A stretch of DNA of 64,000 nucleotides from Dyadobacter sp. NIV53 (lineage in GTDB: Bacteria > Bacteroidota > Bacteroidia > Cytophagales > Spirosomataceae). Made by a program: the position numbers and the translations under genes. The DNA lies in assembly GCF_019711195.1 (NCBI RefSeq), contig NZ_CP081299.1, positions 7,102,501 through 7,166,500 of the forward strand, given 5' to 3'. Below are positions 44,901 to 54,882 of this stretch, one piece after another (positions within the stretch are counted from its first letter, which is position 1; every line of letters begins with the position of its first letter). A model generated the notes under the pieces. That model did no database searches. It had not been told where the DNA came from and saw only the letters and a program-made list of their open reading frames with translations.

Positions 44901-46460
44901 ACCGGCAGAGCAGGAATCACAAACAGAGGACTTAACCGATGGGGGATTGCAATACGCGGAAAACAGGTTTTTCAGGGCAGGTTATATTTGAAAGCTCAAA
45001 AATTAAAAGGTACTGTATATGTGGCATTGGAAAATGCAGACGGTAGTAAAACTTACGCCGTTGAAAAAATTAATGGCATTAGCGGCTCCTGGAAGAAATT
45101 TTCATTCAACCTGACATCAAACACAACAGACAAAAATGCAAGGCTTTCGATATACATTAATTCAAAAGGCAAACTTTGGGTTGACCAGGTTGTGTTGATG
45201 GGCGCCGGTGAAGATCAGTTCAAAGGCCTCCCGATCCGGGCCGACATTGGTAACATGCTGGTGAAGCAGGGGGTTACTTTCCTTCGTTATGCGGGTACAA
45301 TGGTAAATTCTCCCGAATACCGTTTCAAGAATATGATCGGCGACCCGGATAAGCGTCCGCCTTACCGCGGTCATTGGAACCGGTACAGTACCAATGGATT
45401 TGGAATTGAAGAGTTCCTGCAATTTTGCGAAGCAACATCCATTACACCCTGCTTCACGATCAATATTTATGAAACACCTCAGGATATGGCTGATATGGTG
45501 GAATACCTGAATGGCGATGTTGTAATGAAGTGGGGTGCCATTCGGTCAAAAAATGGCCATCCGAAACCTTATGGTGTTAAATACATTGAAATTGGTAATG
45601 AAGAAGTACTTTTCAATGGTGATAAAAAGGAAGCATACGAGGAATATGTGGCACGTTTTAATTTGCTTTTTGACGCAATGAAACAAAAAGACAGTACACT
45701 TAAAATCATCCATTCTGCGTGGTGGCGACCGGCTTCTTCCAACATGGAATACGTTTTCAAGCAACTGAATGGAAAGGCTGATTATTGGGATTTGCACGTA
45801 GGAGGGGACGATCCGAAAGCAGGCCTTGAAACGGACAAACAAATAACCGGAATGCTACGACTAATGAAACAATGGGATCCGGAAACGAAAATGAAAATCG
45901 CGGTTTTTGAGGAAAACGGAAGTAAACATGGTATGCAACGAGCACTCGGCCATGCAACGAATCTCAACGCTATCAGAAGGCACGGCGAAAATGTACTGAC
46001 TTCCAGTCCGGCCAATGCTTTACAACCTTATTTGCAAAACGACAACGACTGGGATCAGGGGCAGATATTTTTTACTCCGGATCAGGTTTGGGGTATGCCG
46101 CCATTTTATTCCCAGAAAATGCAGGCAGAAAATCATTTACCGTTACTGGTTGAAAGCCAGGTTGAGGGCAATCTGGACGTAACCGCGGCACGTAGTGAGA
46201 ATGGGAAAATCCTGATATTACATGTGGTCAATACCGGGACGGATCCTGTTAATACGGACTTAGATTTAAGCGGATTTGAAGGTAGTAAACCAGAAGTAGA
46301 AATTTCCATGCTTGCGGGTGATCTGACTGCACGAAATACACCCGGCCAACCGGAACAATACCAGCCGCTAATCTCTAAAGTATTGCATGAAGGGAATGAA
46401 AACGGAATGTCTTACGATTTTCCTGCACAATCTTACACCATTATGAAATTCAGCAGATGA
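41977..46460 (+). pseudogene. GH127 beta-L-arabinofuranosidase fused to GH51 alpha-L-arabinofuranosidase, frameshifted near the N-terminus
   Basis: Joined across one shift, the product is about 1,494 aa. Frame 1 (41977-42282) has the signal peptide (RLFIGVLILISLSAQAQ) and the GH127 N-terminus up to GTQVYHG. The main frame resumes WFDGLIYES and carries the GH127 residues Glu268/Cys270 (YLETCAAVG) and the zinc/nucleophile Cys335-Cys336 in WHSCPCCPP (numbers counted from 42339). A jelly-roll/DUF1080-like insert and a CBM-like region follow, then GH51 with the acid/base Glu in EIGNEE (about 1088) and the nucleophile region FEENGSKHG (about 1191). Loss of one C in TAC(C)CATGG explains the break. 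It sits next to a GntR gene. Confidence 0.85.
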
Positions 46461-46521
46461 AATTTTGAAGCTATTTACAATTCGTGGATCTGTTGTGGCA
46501 GGATGAGTGTGGTAAACTAAT

Positions 46522-46556
46522 TTTCAGAGCCGCAAAGGTGAGATACGGCTCTGAAA
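46522..46556. terminator. Hairpin between the arabinofuranosidase and ADH genes
   Basis: TTTCAGAGCCG pairs with CGGCTCTGAAA, an 11-bp perfect stem with a 13-nt loop, between convergent genes. A T-run is weak, so it may be a bidirectional terminator. Confidence 0.6.
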
Positions 46557-46569
46557 CTAATTAACAATG

Positions 46570-47613
46570 TTACAGCGTTGCCATGTCAATGACAAACCTG
46601 TAACGAACATCGCCTTTAACCATACGCTCGTAGGCAGTTTGGATGTCTTTTATATCAATCATCTCTATCTCAGAAACGATATCGTGCTCAGCACAAAAAT
46701 CAAGCATTTCCTGAGTTTCGGCAATACCGCCAATACCGGAACCTCCTATACTTTTCCGGCCTCCCAATAAACTGAACGCTGAAATTTCTGCCGGTTTAGG
46801 CGGAACACCAACGCAGATCAGCGTACCATCTGTCCTTAACAATGATAAGTACATGTTAAAGTCGTGCTCAGCAGAAACTGTATCCAGTATAAAATCAAAT
46901 GTGCCAATGGCAGCCTTTACCTGGGCTTCGTCGGTGGTTACAACAAAATGGTGGGCGCCAAGTTTCCTTGCATCTTCTTCTTTTTTAGCCGATGTGCTCA
47001 ATACAGTTACTTCTGCGCCGAAAGCTACTCCGAACTTAACGCCCATATGGCCTAAGCCGCCAAGACCCAAAACCGCCAGTTTATGCCCTTTTCCTACTTT
47101 CCAATGTCTTAGAGGAGAATAAGTAGTGATGCCCGCACATAATAAAGGCGCAACAGCAGCCAGGTTTAATTTTTCAGACACATGTAATACAAACTCTTCT
47201 CTTACAACAATAGTATTTGAGTAACCTCCATAGGTAGGTGTTTTACCATCACGTTCATAACTGTTGTAAGTCTGTGTATTACCTTCCAAACAATACTGTT
47301 CAAGATCTTTCCTGCAATTTTCGCACTCCTGGCAAGAGTCGACCATACAACCTGTTCCGGCCAGATCTCCCACTTTAAATTTCTTTACATGGTCTCCGAC
47401 TTTAATAACCCGGCCTACAATTTCGTGGCCCGGTACCATCGGAAATATACCCGGAAACCATTCATCTTTGATCTGATGCAAATCCGAGTGACAAACACCG
47501 CAAAATAAAATATCAAACTGTACATCATGAGGACCAACTTCCCGGCGCTCAAAAGTCCAGGGAGCTAAATCAGTGGTTGGTGTTTGCGCAGCATATGCCT
47601 TTGTTTCTATCAT
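46570..47613 (-). CDS. Zinc-dependent NAD(P)-dependent alcohol dehydrogenase (CAD/YahK type)
   Basis: The 347-aa protein has the catalytic zinc residues Cys41, His62 and Glu63 in CGVCHSDLH and PGHEIVG. The structural-zinc cysteines are at 94, 97, 100 and 108, the coenzyme-binding motif is GLGGLGHMGVK and it ends in RYRFVIDM. This set matches the CAD-like YahK/YjgB aldehyde reductases, which prefer NADPH. It reduces aldehydes or oxidises alcohols in the cytoplasm. It shares its direction with the downstream-lying SDR gene 216 bp upstream of its start. There is no obvious link with the arabinan fusion on the other side. Confidence 0.92.
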   Translation of the reverse strand: MIETKAYAAQTPTTDLAPWTFERREVGPHDVQFDILFCGVCHSDLHQIKDEWFPGIFPMVPGHEIVGRVIKVGDHVKKFKVGDLAGTGCMVDSCQECENCRKDLEQYCLEGNTQTYNSYERDGKTPTYGGYSNTIVVREEFVLHVSEKLNLAAVAPLLCAGITTYSPLRHWKVGKGHKLAVLGLGGLGHMGVKFGVAFGAEVTVLSTSAKKEEDARKLGAHHFVVTTDEAQVKAAIGTFDFILDTVSAEHDFNMYLSLLRTDGTLICVGVPPKPAEISAFSLLGGRKSIGGSGIGGIAETQEMLDFCAEHDIVSEIEMIDIKDIQTAYERMVKGDVRYRFVIDMATL

Positions 47614-47829
47614 TTTCTTGGTTCGTTAATTTAAAATAAAGGTAGGAACTTAAACAAATAACGGATTGCAAAAATCAAACAATTGATTAGAATAATCAAA
47701 CATTATGATCTCGGATGCTTTTTATAAATAAACCCAAACCAAATCCCTCCTCAAATGATGTATTCGCTGATATTTGTAATTGAAACCATTTCTGGACTAA
47801 GCCCGAAATAATTTTTACGGCGAAACAAA

Positions 47830-48573
47830 TTATAACGTCATTCCTCCATCGACAACTATCTCAGCACCTGTAATAAACGACGCGGCATCATTGCATAAGT
47901 AGGCAACAAGTTTTGCAACGTCTTCCGGATTGCCCATTTCTTTTAAAGGGATCGCATTGATCAGCCTTTCTGTAATGCCATTCAATTCAGATTCGTTCAA
48001 ACCCGCTTTTTTCATAACGTCAGTTTTGTGAGGACCCGGGCTTACGAGATTTACCCTTATTTTCCGGTGAGCCAGTTCTGCGGCGGCAGTTTTTGTAATG
48101 GAGTTTAGAGCGGCCTTACTCGCCTGATAAATTGATGTGTCAGGCTTGTAAGTAGAGGCCACAATGGATGACAGCACAACCACAGATGCACCGTTGTTCA
48201 GTAATGGAATAAATTTGCTCAATGTAAAATACGCACCCCGAAAATTGATGTTCATGACATTATCAAAATTTTCGACACTTGCTTTTTCTATCGGGCCGAG
48301 CGAGCCTGTGATCCCGGCATTAATAAATAGTATGTCCAGTTTTCCGAATCGTTTTTCTATTTCCCGGCTTAACAATTCCGTGTCATCCAGATTTGCCTGA
48401 TCTGCAACAAAAGCAATTGCCCCGATTTTCTGTGCTGCTTTTTCAATGGCATCTTTGCGCCTGCCAGTGATGATGACTTTGGCACCTTGTGCAATGAATT
48501 CTTTGGCTGTGGCGTACCCAAAGCCACTGTTTCCTCCTGTGATCAAAGCCAGTTTGTTTTCTAATTTTTTCAT
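47830..48573 (-). CDS. SDR family oxidoreductase
   Basis: The 247-aa protein is a classical SDR. It has TGGNSGFG at residues 12-19, INAGITG, an active-site Ser in LSSIVAS, catalytic Tyr149 and Lys153 in YQASK, and the C-terminal FITGAEIVVDGGMTL. The Arg-Arg after the glycine motif favours NADP. It is divergent from the membrane-anchored AraC gene and lies upstream of the ADH in the same direction. AraC genes often control adjacent SDR/ADH redox genes in Bacteroidota, and that is inferred here as well. The substrate is unknown. Confidence 0.92.
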   Translation of the reverse strand: MKKLENKLALITGGNSGFGYATAKEFIAQGAKVIITGRRKDAIEKAAQKIGAIAFVADQANLDDTELLSREIEKRFGKLDILFINAGITGSLGPIEKASVENFDNVMNINFRGAYFTLSKFIPLLNNGASVVVLSSIVASTYKPDTSIYQASKAALNSITKTAAAELAHRKIRVNLVSPGPHKTDVMKKAGLNESELNGITERLINAIPLKEMGNPEDVAKLVAYLCNDAASFITGAEIVVDGGMTL

Positions 48574-48858
48574 ATCTGAATTTTTTTCACAAAGCTAGGT
48601 TTGATTGATATACCTATGTAATCAGTATAACAGAGTATACCAGTATAGATGAGTATATCAGCTATTCGGATTTATAATAAAACAAAATCAGGCAAAAATT
48701 TTGCAGGGGAATTCAGGAACCGTTAAATGATTTTTTAACCAAAAATCCCGAAAAGGGTTTATTACTGAAGAAGATGTTTGAGTTTCAATTTAACAATCAG
48801 ATATTGCAATACATTTTGAGGGATTGAATTATATACCTAAAATAATCATGGCATACCT

Positions 48859-49947
48859 ATGAATATCAGCAAAGAACTTTTATTCTTTTTCAGTATTTTA
48901 GGCGCTTTTAACGGGCTCTTACTCAGCCTGTATTTTTTCTTTTTTACCCGAAAAAAATACCTAGTTAATTATTTTCTGGGTGCTTTGCTTTTTGCATTAA
49001 GCATACGTACCGGCAAATCTGTTTTTCTCTATTTTGACGGTAAACTACCTAAAATTTATTTGCAGATCGGACTCTCTGCCTGCTTTTTTATTGGGCCTTT
49101 TTTGTATGCATTTGTTTCTTCTGCAGTAAAATCGATTGAGAAACTTCCCCGAAGCTGGTTTTCTGGTTTCATTGCTTTACTTTCAGTAACACTTGCGGTT
49201 GGTATAGCTTTCCCTTATTCAGAATTTCCGCTGCTCTGGAATGACTATATCGCCGGGGTTATTTATTTTCAGTGGTTTATCTTTATTCTTGTCTCAGGTT
49301 TTGTGGTGAGAGATTTGATCGGCAAACTATTTGTCCGTGCTTATAAAATGAAGGCTTCTGAGCTGTGGGTTTTCGTTATTTTCCTTGCCAATGTCTTTAT
49401 TTTCCTCCTTTATTTCTCAGCATTGATCCGGGCACCGTTTGCCCCTTACATCAGCGGTGCCATTGCATTTTCGCTAATGCTTTATCTGATTGGTTCCATA
49501 CTTTTTTACCGCAACAAAACTGATGAGCTTTTCTTAATGAATGCTGTCAGGTCAAATGTTAAAAAACTAAACGAGTCCGATACGCAGCTATGGCTCGAAA
49601 AGCTGAACAGAATAATGCATGAGAAAACAGTTTTTACAAATCCTGATTTGAAACTGAGCGACCTGTCAAAAGAAATACAGATATCCACGCATCAGATGTC
49701 ACAACTTTTGAACGAGGAGCTAGGTAAAAACTTTGCAACCTATGTAAACGAGTTTCGGGTTGAAGAAGCTTGCCGGATTCTTTCAACTGATTATAGGTTT
49801 ACGCTGGAAACTATTGGTTATGAGGTTGGATTTAACTCTAAATCAACATTTTTCACAGCTTTCAAGAAATTTAAGGGAGTAACACCAGCCGCTTACCAGC
49901 AAAGCCAAATACAGCCAACGGCATCAAAAAAAGGTTTGAATTTATAA
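48859..49947 (+). CDS. Membrane-anchored AraC family transcriptional regulator
   Basis: The 362-aa protein has about seven hydrophobic helices in its first ~225 residues (FFFSILGAFNGLLLSLYFFFF, then further segments to LIGSILFYRN). A cytoplasmic AraC DNA-binding domain follows (about 255-350). The HTH motifs are LSDLSKEIQISTHQMSQLLNEELGKN and LETIGYEVGFNSKSTFFTAFKKFKGVTP. This fold directly couples membrane sensing to transcription and is common in Bacteroidota. It lies divergent from the SDR and 88 bp upstream of a broken outer-membrane beta-barrel gene, which may be its target. Confidence 0.9.
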   Translation: MNISKELLFFFSILGAFNGLLLSLYFFFFTRKKYLVNYFLGALLFALSIRTGKSVFLYFDGKLPKIYLQIGLSACFFIGPFLYAFVSSAVKSIEKLPRSWFSGFIALLSVTLAVGIAFPYSEFPLLWNDYIAGVIYFQWFIFILVSGFVVRDLIGKLFVRAYKMKASELWVFVIFLANVFIFLLYFSALIRAPFAPYISGAIAFSLMLYLIGSILFYRNKTDELFLMNAVRSNVKKLNESDTQLWLEKLNRIMHEKTVFTNPDLKLSDLSKEIQISTHQMSQLLNEELGKNFATYVNEFRVEEACRILSTDYRFTLETIGYEVGFNSKSTFFTAFKKFKGVTPAAYQQSQIQPTASKKGLNL

Positions 49948-50035
49948 ATTCGTACTACGGAATCACTTTATCTGAACCTGGAAGCCAGATTTACAATGAA
50001 TTTTTGTGCAGGCAAAATCCACTGTAAATCACTTT

Positions 50036-52423
50036 ATGAAATTTTTAAAACTTCTGTTATCAATAAAGCTCTTGTCTTTATCGTTTTTCACCAATGCTCA
50101 GCAAAACTATTCGGTTACTGCCAAAGTTACCGACATTTCACATCAGCCATTGCCCGTAACAGTCCGGGTATTATCCGTCACTGATTCCAGCCTGATCACA
50201 GGATCCGTCTATGACGACGGGAATATTTACATATCCGAAATCCGGGAGAGGAAGGTGCTGTTAAAACTCTCTGTATTATCTTTCTCCGACACAATTTTTG
50301 TAGTTGAAAATAAAGGAGAATTGAAAATCGATCTTGGAACTATCGTGATGAAAGAGCAAAGCCAGGTATTAAACGAGGTTCAGGTCAAGGCCAGTGCGCC
50401 TTTGGTAAGTCACGGTAAAAATGGAAGTATTGAAATTCAGGTACCCGGAACTGTCCTGGCTGGAAGCAATTCGGTTATTGAATTGCTTGAAAGGTCTCCT
50501 GGCCTTTCAGTTATTGACGGCAGAATAACTTTCATTGGAAAAGGTGATGTAATTTTATTTCTTAACGGCAGACCTGTAACGGCCGGGCAGCTTTCCACTA
50601 TTGCAGTAAGCCAGATTTTGAAAGTAGAAATAATAGCGAATCCTTCTTCAAAGTATGATGCAGAAGGTAAGGCAGTAATTAATATCATCACCAAAGCCCG
50701 CAACGAAGCGGGTGTGTCTGGTTCATTTACACAGCAATATTCTTATACCGGTTTTGCAGGCGGTGAAAGCAATACACTTGCTGATGTGAACTATATGAAA
50801 AAGAAGATCTCACTGGCTGGCAATCTGGGGTTATTGTCAGGCAACAGCCGGGAGATTTTATATACGACCAGAACAAGGCCGTCGGTTGCAGATTACCTGA
50901 GATCTGAATTAACAACGGATTGGAAACGAAAATTTAACAATGCAAACTTGGGGCTTGGTATACAATATGATTTGAATCAGCGATCCAACTTTTCACTTAT
51001 TTACCGTGGGAACGCCGAAAATCTGGGTGGAAGCCAGGAAAGCAAAAACCTGATGATGACACTTTCAAATAATAGTTTGTATAACAGTTATATCCATAAA
51101 AATGAAGATAGAAATAATCATTCATTTACACTTAATTACAATAATTAACCGGACAGTGCCGGCTCTTCAATTTTTGTTGGAAGCCAGTATACGCGTTACC
51201 GGACAGGGACGGATGATCTGATCAATGAAGATAACCTCGTTGAGGACAGTAATGTTATCAAGCTAATTAAAAATGAAGTGGCACAGGATATTGCCATTTC
51301 AAGTACCCAGGCTGACTTTACGCGTGTTTTCAAAGGAGACAAAAAATTGGAAGCAGGATTAAAATTCAGCTACGCCGGCAATTCATCAGGAATGGATTTC
51401 CTGGTAGCTGGCCCGGAAAATCAATTTCAGCGGGACGATGATCTGTCCAGCAAATTTCGATATACTGAATTGCTGCCTGCTGCTTATCTGAACTATAATA
51501 CTACGGCTAGTAAAAATGTCAGTTTGACATTTGGGGTACGGGGAGAATGGACACAATACAGGTTAAATACTTCTGCCGGAAAAGGTCAGTTGATTAATTC
51601 GTCATATCTGAATATTTTCCCCAATCTTCTTGTGAGCAAAATAATTTCCGACCAGTTTAAAATCCGCGCTTCTTACGTTTCCAAGATCAGCCGGCCTAGA
51701 TACCAGGCGCTCAACCCTTTTGTAATATACCAGGATCCATTCACAACCATTGAAGGAAATCCAAATCTTAAACCGGAAAAGATTCATGCTTTTGAGCTTG
51801 GTGCAAATTTCCGCCAATTTGATTTCCGGACAGGTTTTAATTTCACCCTGGATCCATTAAGTGCCGCGGCATTGAGGGGTGTCAAACCAAACAGTTACGT
51901 TTTGAAAGGAATAAATCTTGAAAAGGACTATACCTGGCTTGTATCAGTTTCACATGCATTTAATGTCAGCTGGTGGAATACTACAAATACCGCAACGATT
52001 ACCTACAGTAAATCAATCGATCATCAGTACGATTTTGTATTTGTAAACCCTAGGCCGCAGGTCTATGTATATACCAGTAATACTTTTAATGTACATAACT
52101 TGTTTAAGATACAGGTGCTTGCATGGTATTTGGGAGACAGGTATTATGGACTTTACCACAATGAGAGCCGTGCAATGGTAACCCTTGGTGTGGAAAAAGT
52201 ATTTCTGAAAAATACACTTACCGTAAGATTTACCGCAAATGATATTTTTCATCAGACCAATTCATCCGGGACTTACAATGTAGGGCAAACCAATATCTAT
52301 TTTGACAGGACATATTCAACCAATTCTTTCCGGCTGGCAGCGACTCTTCGTTGGGGCCGGTCAACCAAAGCCAGGTTCAGTAATGTATCCACCAGCGAGA
52401 GCGAAAACAGCCGGGCGAGGTAG
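50036..52423 (+). pseudogene. Outer membrane beta-barrel protein interrupted by an in-frame stop
   Basis: A single reading frame of about 796 codons encodes a signal peptide (KFLKLLLSIKLLSLSFFTNAQ), a CarboxypepD-like/plug region with LNEVQVKA and NPSSKYDAEGKAVINIITKA, and a barrel with the ENPYxxP-like TIEGNPNLKPEKIH segment. The frame is broken once by TAA at 51146-51148 between NYNN and PDSAGSS. Both flanks align continuously with the family, so this is a point nonsense change (for example CAA to TAA), not a gene boundary. Translation could restart at about 51278 but would lack the signal. It is paralogous to the gene at 35.7-38.1 kb. Confidence 0.8.
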
Positions 52424-52718
52424 CTTTTGCACGTTGTTTGAATTGACGGTCTAATCAAATTCCTCCTGCTTTCACAATCAGTAGTTTCAGAAATTATCAG
52501 CATTTCCCAAGATTTTAGTGAAAAGGATGCACAACCGTAATATTGTTAACGGCCGATGGGTTGAAAAGGCCAGGCTAAATAAAATGCTTTCCGATTTTGC
52601 AAAACGGAATACTGCTTTATAATGGCAATACGACTGGGAGAAAATTATGGGGAATTGAAAGTATATGTATTATGATTATTTTTCGGTTAACTGGATTTTA
52701 CAGAGATGACAGCCCTAA
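52424..52718. other. Intergenic region without a recognisable gene
   Basis: This 295-bp stretch contains a few short open frames but no family match, no strong hairpin and no repeat. A 31-codon frame starting about 52525 (MHNRNIVNGRW) is open but carries no recognisable domain. Confidence 0.4.
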
Positions 52719-53255
52719 TTATTTTTTGAGTGGTATGGAAAGGCCAGAACCGGAAAGTAACAAATTAATTCTGAGCCTATTGTATTGCTGCAACAGAATT
52801 GGACATACATTGTAAACTAGATTTGAAAGCAAAATGAGCAGTGCCAGTGTTATTTTTCCAATTAAAAAGGCACTTCCAGTACTTAAAAGGAAGAACACAA
52901 AACAGCAATAATGATATCTTTCCTGCATGGCAATGGTTGTCAAATAGGTGCTGGCACTTTTTCGATTGCTGATTAATGCTTCGGTGCGATTTCGTCGAAC
53001 GCGTGCAACAAAAGTACCATTTTGTACAAACCAGAGGATAAATCTTACACCTAACCTTTCATATGTCCTTCGCTTGTTGCTAAGCGTAAACGCTGAAAAC
53101 CACCTTCCGGGAAACAAGTAAACCAGTACACTCAATGAAATTATAACATAGAGTGGCCAATGAATTCCTTTTTCGGATATATATCGTTCCCAATAATATA
53201 TAACAACTGCAAAAGAGGTGGCAGTCCAGAATACATTGATCAGTTGGTTGAGCAT
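52719..53255 (-). CDS. Small membrane protein, possibly CrtO-like acyltransferase
   Basis: The 178-aa protein has four likely transmembrane helices: IYYWERY/WPLYVIISLSVLVYLF near residues 20-50 and CCFVFFLLSTGSAFLIG plus ALLILLSNLVYNVCPILL near 115-155. A conserved-looking cytoplasmic segment, RRTYERLGVRFILWFVQNGTF, lies between them, and it ends QQYNRLRI. The arrangement recalls the glycosyl-diaponeurosporenoate acyltransferase (CrtO) family, whose members end NxxPIxLQRYNRxRI. This assignment rests on a few residues and is tentative. The gene stands alone between divergent units. Confidence 0.55.
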   Translation of the reverse strand: MLNQLINVFWTATSFAVVIYYWERYISEKGIHWPLYVIISLSVLVYLFPGRWFSAFTLSNKRRTYERLGVRFILWFVQNGTFVARVRRNRTEALISNRKSASTYLTTIAMQERYHYCCFVFFLLSTGSAFLIGKITLALLILLSNLVYNVCPILLQQYNRLRINLLLSGSGLSIPLKK

Positions 53256-53529
53256 ACGGACGGGAAGTATTATTGTAAGGTGCTTTGGAGCCGGCTCGGC
53301 AATTCTGTTATGCTTTTGGCGTATAAGTTCGTTAAATTTACCATTATTAAAGCGCGTTATAATTTCATAAAGGCAAAGTAAAACTGCTTATTTTAAATAG
53401 TATATAACTGGCAGATACAAAAAACCGCAAGGTATAGGATTCGAGGAACTTTCGTATATTTTGGAGTAAGTGGTCATTGCCAGCCGATCCAGGAGTATTT
53501 AAAATGGTGAACCTTAAAATCAAAGCAAA

Positions 53530-54000
53530 ATGGAAGCAAATTCAATTGACAGAAAGACCTTTCAACTTAATGAAAACGGTCAGCAGTTGGGTGAACTGGT
53601 TTATGAGAATATGTTTTTTCTTAAAGCAGAAATTAAACTGGCAAATTCAGAGCTTTATGAAATTGAGCCTGTTGGAATTTTCGCAACAAGAATTAATGTG
53701 ACCAAAAACGGAATTGAAATAGCTAACTTAAAAATGAACTGGCGTGGAGAAATTGCTTTTACTTTTCAGAACGGACAAGCATTTGTTTTAAAAGCAAAAG
53801 GTACATTTTCTGATAAATTCATAATTGAAAATAAAGAGGAAGAAAAGCTAATTCAATTTGATCCTAAATTTAACAGGAGGAAGTTTCATTATAATTACGA
53901 CATCACAACCGAGAAAAAGCCGGAGGATATTTTATTGATTTTACTTGGTGTTTATGCTTCAAATTATTTTATAGATTCTATTTCAGGTGCAATTGCTTGA
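53530..54000 (+). CDS. Hypothetical protein (156 aa)
   Basis: I recognise no family. The protein is mostly beta-strand-like with regularly spaced hydrophobic residues (ELVYENMFFLKAEIKL, GIFATRINVTKNGIEI, KMNWRGEIAFTFQNGQAFVLKAK). It has a Lys/Glu-rich middle and ends in a short hydrophobic stretch, ILLILLGVYASNYFIDSI, that could be a membrane-tethering tail. There is no signal peptide at the N-terminus. It opens a run of small co-directional genes (NTF2-like, TfoX-like, Crp) with gaps of 30-80 bp. Confidence 0.6.
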   Translation: MEANSIDRKTFQLNENGQQLGELVYENMFFLKAEIKLANSELYEIEPVGIFATRINVTKNGIEIANLKMNWRGEIAFTFQNGQAFVLKAKGTFSDKFIIENKEEEKLIQFDPKFNRRKFHYNYDITTEKKPEDILLILLGVYASNYFIDSISGAIA

Positions 54001-54079
54001 ATGAACTAAAATAACAAAACCGTTGGTCTGAATAATCATTTAAAAAGAATTTAAAACGATATTTAAACAAAAAATATTT

Positions 54080-54442
54080 ATGCCCGCTCAATTTACAGAT
54101 CTAATTAAAAAAGCATATTCCGCTTTCAATGAAAGAGATATTGACAAAGCATTATCAACTATGCAACCAAATGTGCAGTGGTCGAAGGCGTGGGAAGGCG
54201 GTTATATAAGCGGACACGATGAAATAAAACAATATTGGACCAGACAATGGACTGAGATAAATCCAACTGTTGAACCAACCGGTTTTAATGAAAGACAGAA
54301 TGGAAGTTTAGAGGTGAACGTTCATCAGAAAGTAAGGGATTTACAGGGTAATTCAATATTTGATGGGCTTGTAAAGCATATTTACACCTTCGGGGATGGT
54401 TTAATAAAAACGATGGATATTGAATTGGCAGATAATATTTAA
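54080..54442 (+). CDS. Nuclear transport factor 2-like (SnoaL-type) protein
   Basis: The 120-aa protein shows the cone-shaped SnoaL/NTF2 fold pattern: YSAFNERDIDKALSTMQPNVQWSKA at the start, GHDEIKQYWTRQWTEI (about 43-58), then EVNVHQKV and DGLVKHIYTFGDGLIKTMDIE. Such proteins are binding scaffolds or small-molecule isomerases. No catalytic residues can be assigned. It is part of the small-gene run, 80 bp after the hypothetical and 52 bp before the TfoX-like gene. There is no signal peptide, so it is cytoplasmic. Confidence 0.75.
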   Translation: MPAQFTDLIKKAYSAFNERDIDKALSTMQPNVQWSKAWEGGYISGHDEIKQYWTRQWTEINPTVEPTGFNERQNGSLEVNVHQKVRDLQGNSIFDGLVKHIYTFGDGLIKTMDIELADNI

Positions 54443-54493
54443 ATACTTCTTACTCAGAATAATGACAAAAAACCTTATCACATTAACCTTAAT

Positions 54494-54850
54494 ATGCCAT
54501 ACGACATCAATCTTGCGGACAAAGTAAGAGCATACCTTGCTGAAATTCCTGAAATAGAAATCAATGAAAAGGAAATGTTCAGTGTTTTAAATTTTATGGT
54601 TAATGAAAAAACCTGCGTTTGTGTAAGCGGTGAAAAATTAATGTTACGTTTTGATCCCGGATTACAGGAAGACCTGGCTGAAATAAACGGTTATGAAACC
54701 ATGTTAATGAAAGGTAAAATTTTTAGGGGTTATTGTTACATAAATCCGGAGGGGTTTAAAACAATAAAAGAATTTAAATATTTGATTGATTTATGCCTTG
54801 CTTATAATAAAGTGGCCAAATCGTCAAATAAATCAAAAGCGAAGAAATAA
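54494..54850 (+). CDS. TfoX/Sxy N-terminal domain family protein
   Basis: The 118-aa protein matches the stand-alone TfoX_N group: NLADKVRAYLAEIP at the start, EKEMFSVLNFMVNEKTCVCVSGEKLMLRFDP (about 27-57), and GYCYINPEGFKTIKEFKYLIDLCLAYN near the end. TfoX_N domains occur in competence regulators in Gammaproteobacteria, but the short Bacteroidota members have no assigned role. The lysine-rich tail (KSSNKSKAKK) may help nucleic-acid contact. It lies 33 bp before the Crp/Fnr start, in the same direction. Confidence 0.8.
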   Translation: MPYDINLADKVRAYLAEIPEIEINEKEMFSVLNFMVNEKTCVCVSGEKLMLRFDPGLQEDLAEINGYETMLMKGKIFRGYCYINPEGFKTIKEFKYLIDLCLAYNKVAKSSNKSKAKK

Positions 54851-54882
54851 ACATGGGTACCCTCTGATTTTACACCTGCATA

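Noticed and set aside
52597..52815. 72-codon plus-strand ORF
   Set aside because: It overlaps the opposite-strand membrane protein gene and has no domain or promoter.
53477..53701. 74-codon ORF overlapping the hypothetical at 53530
   Set aside because: It is in another frame of the same region, and the 156-aa frame has the better strand pattern and start.
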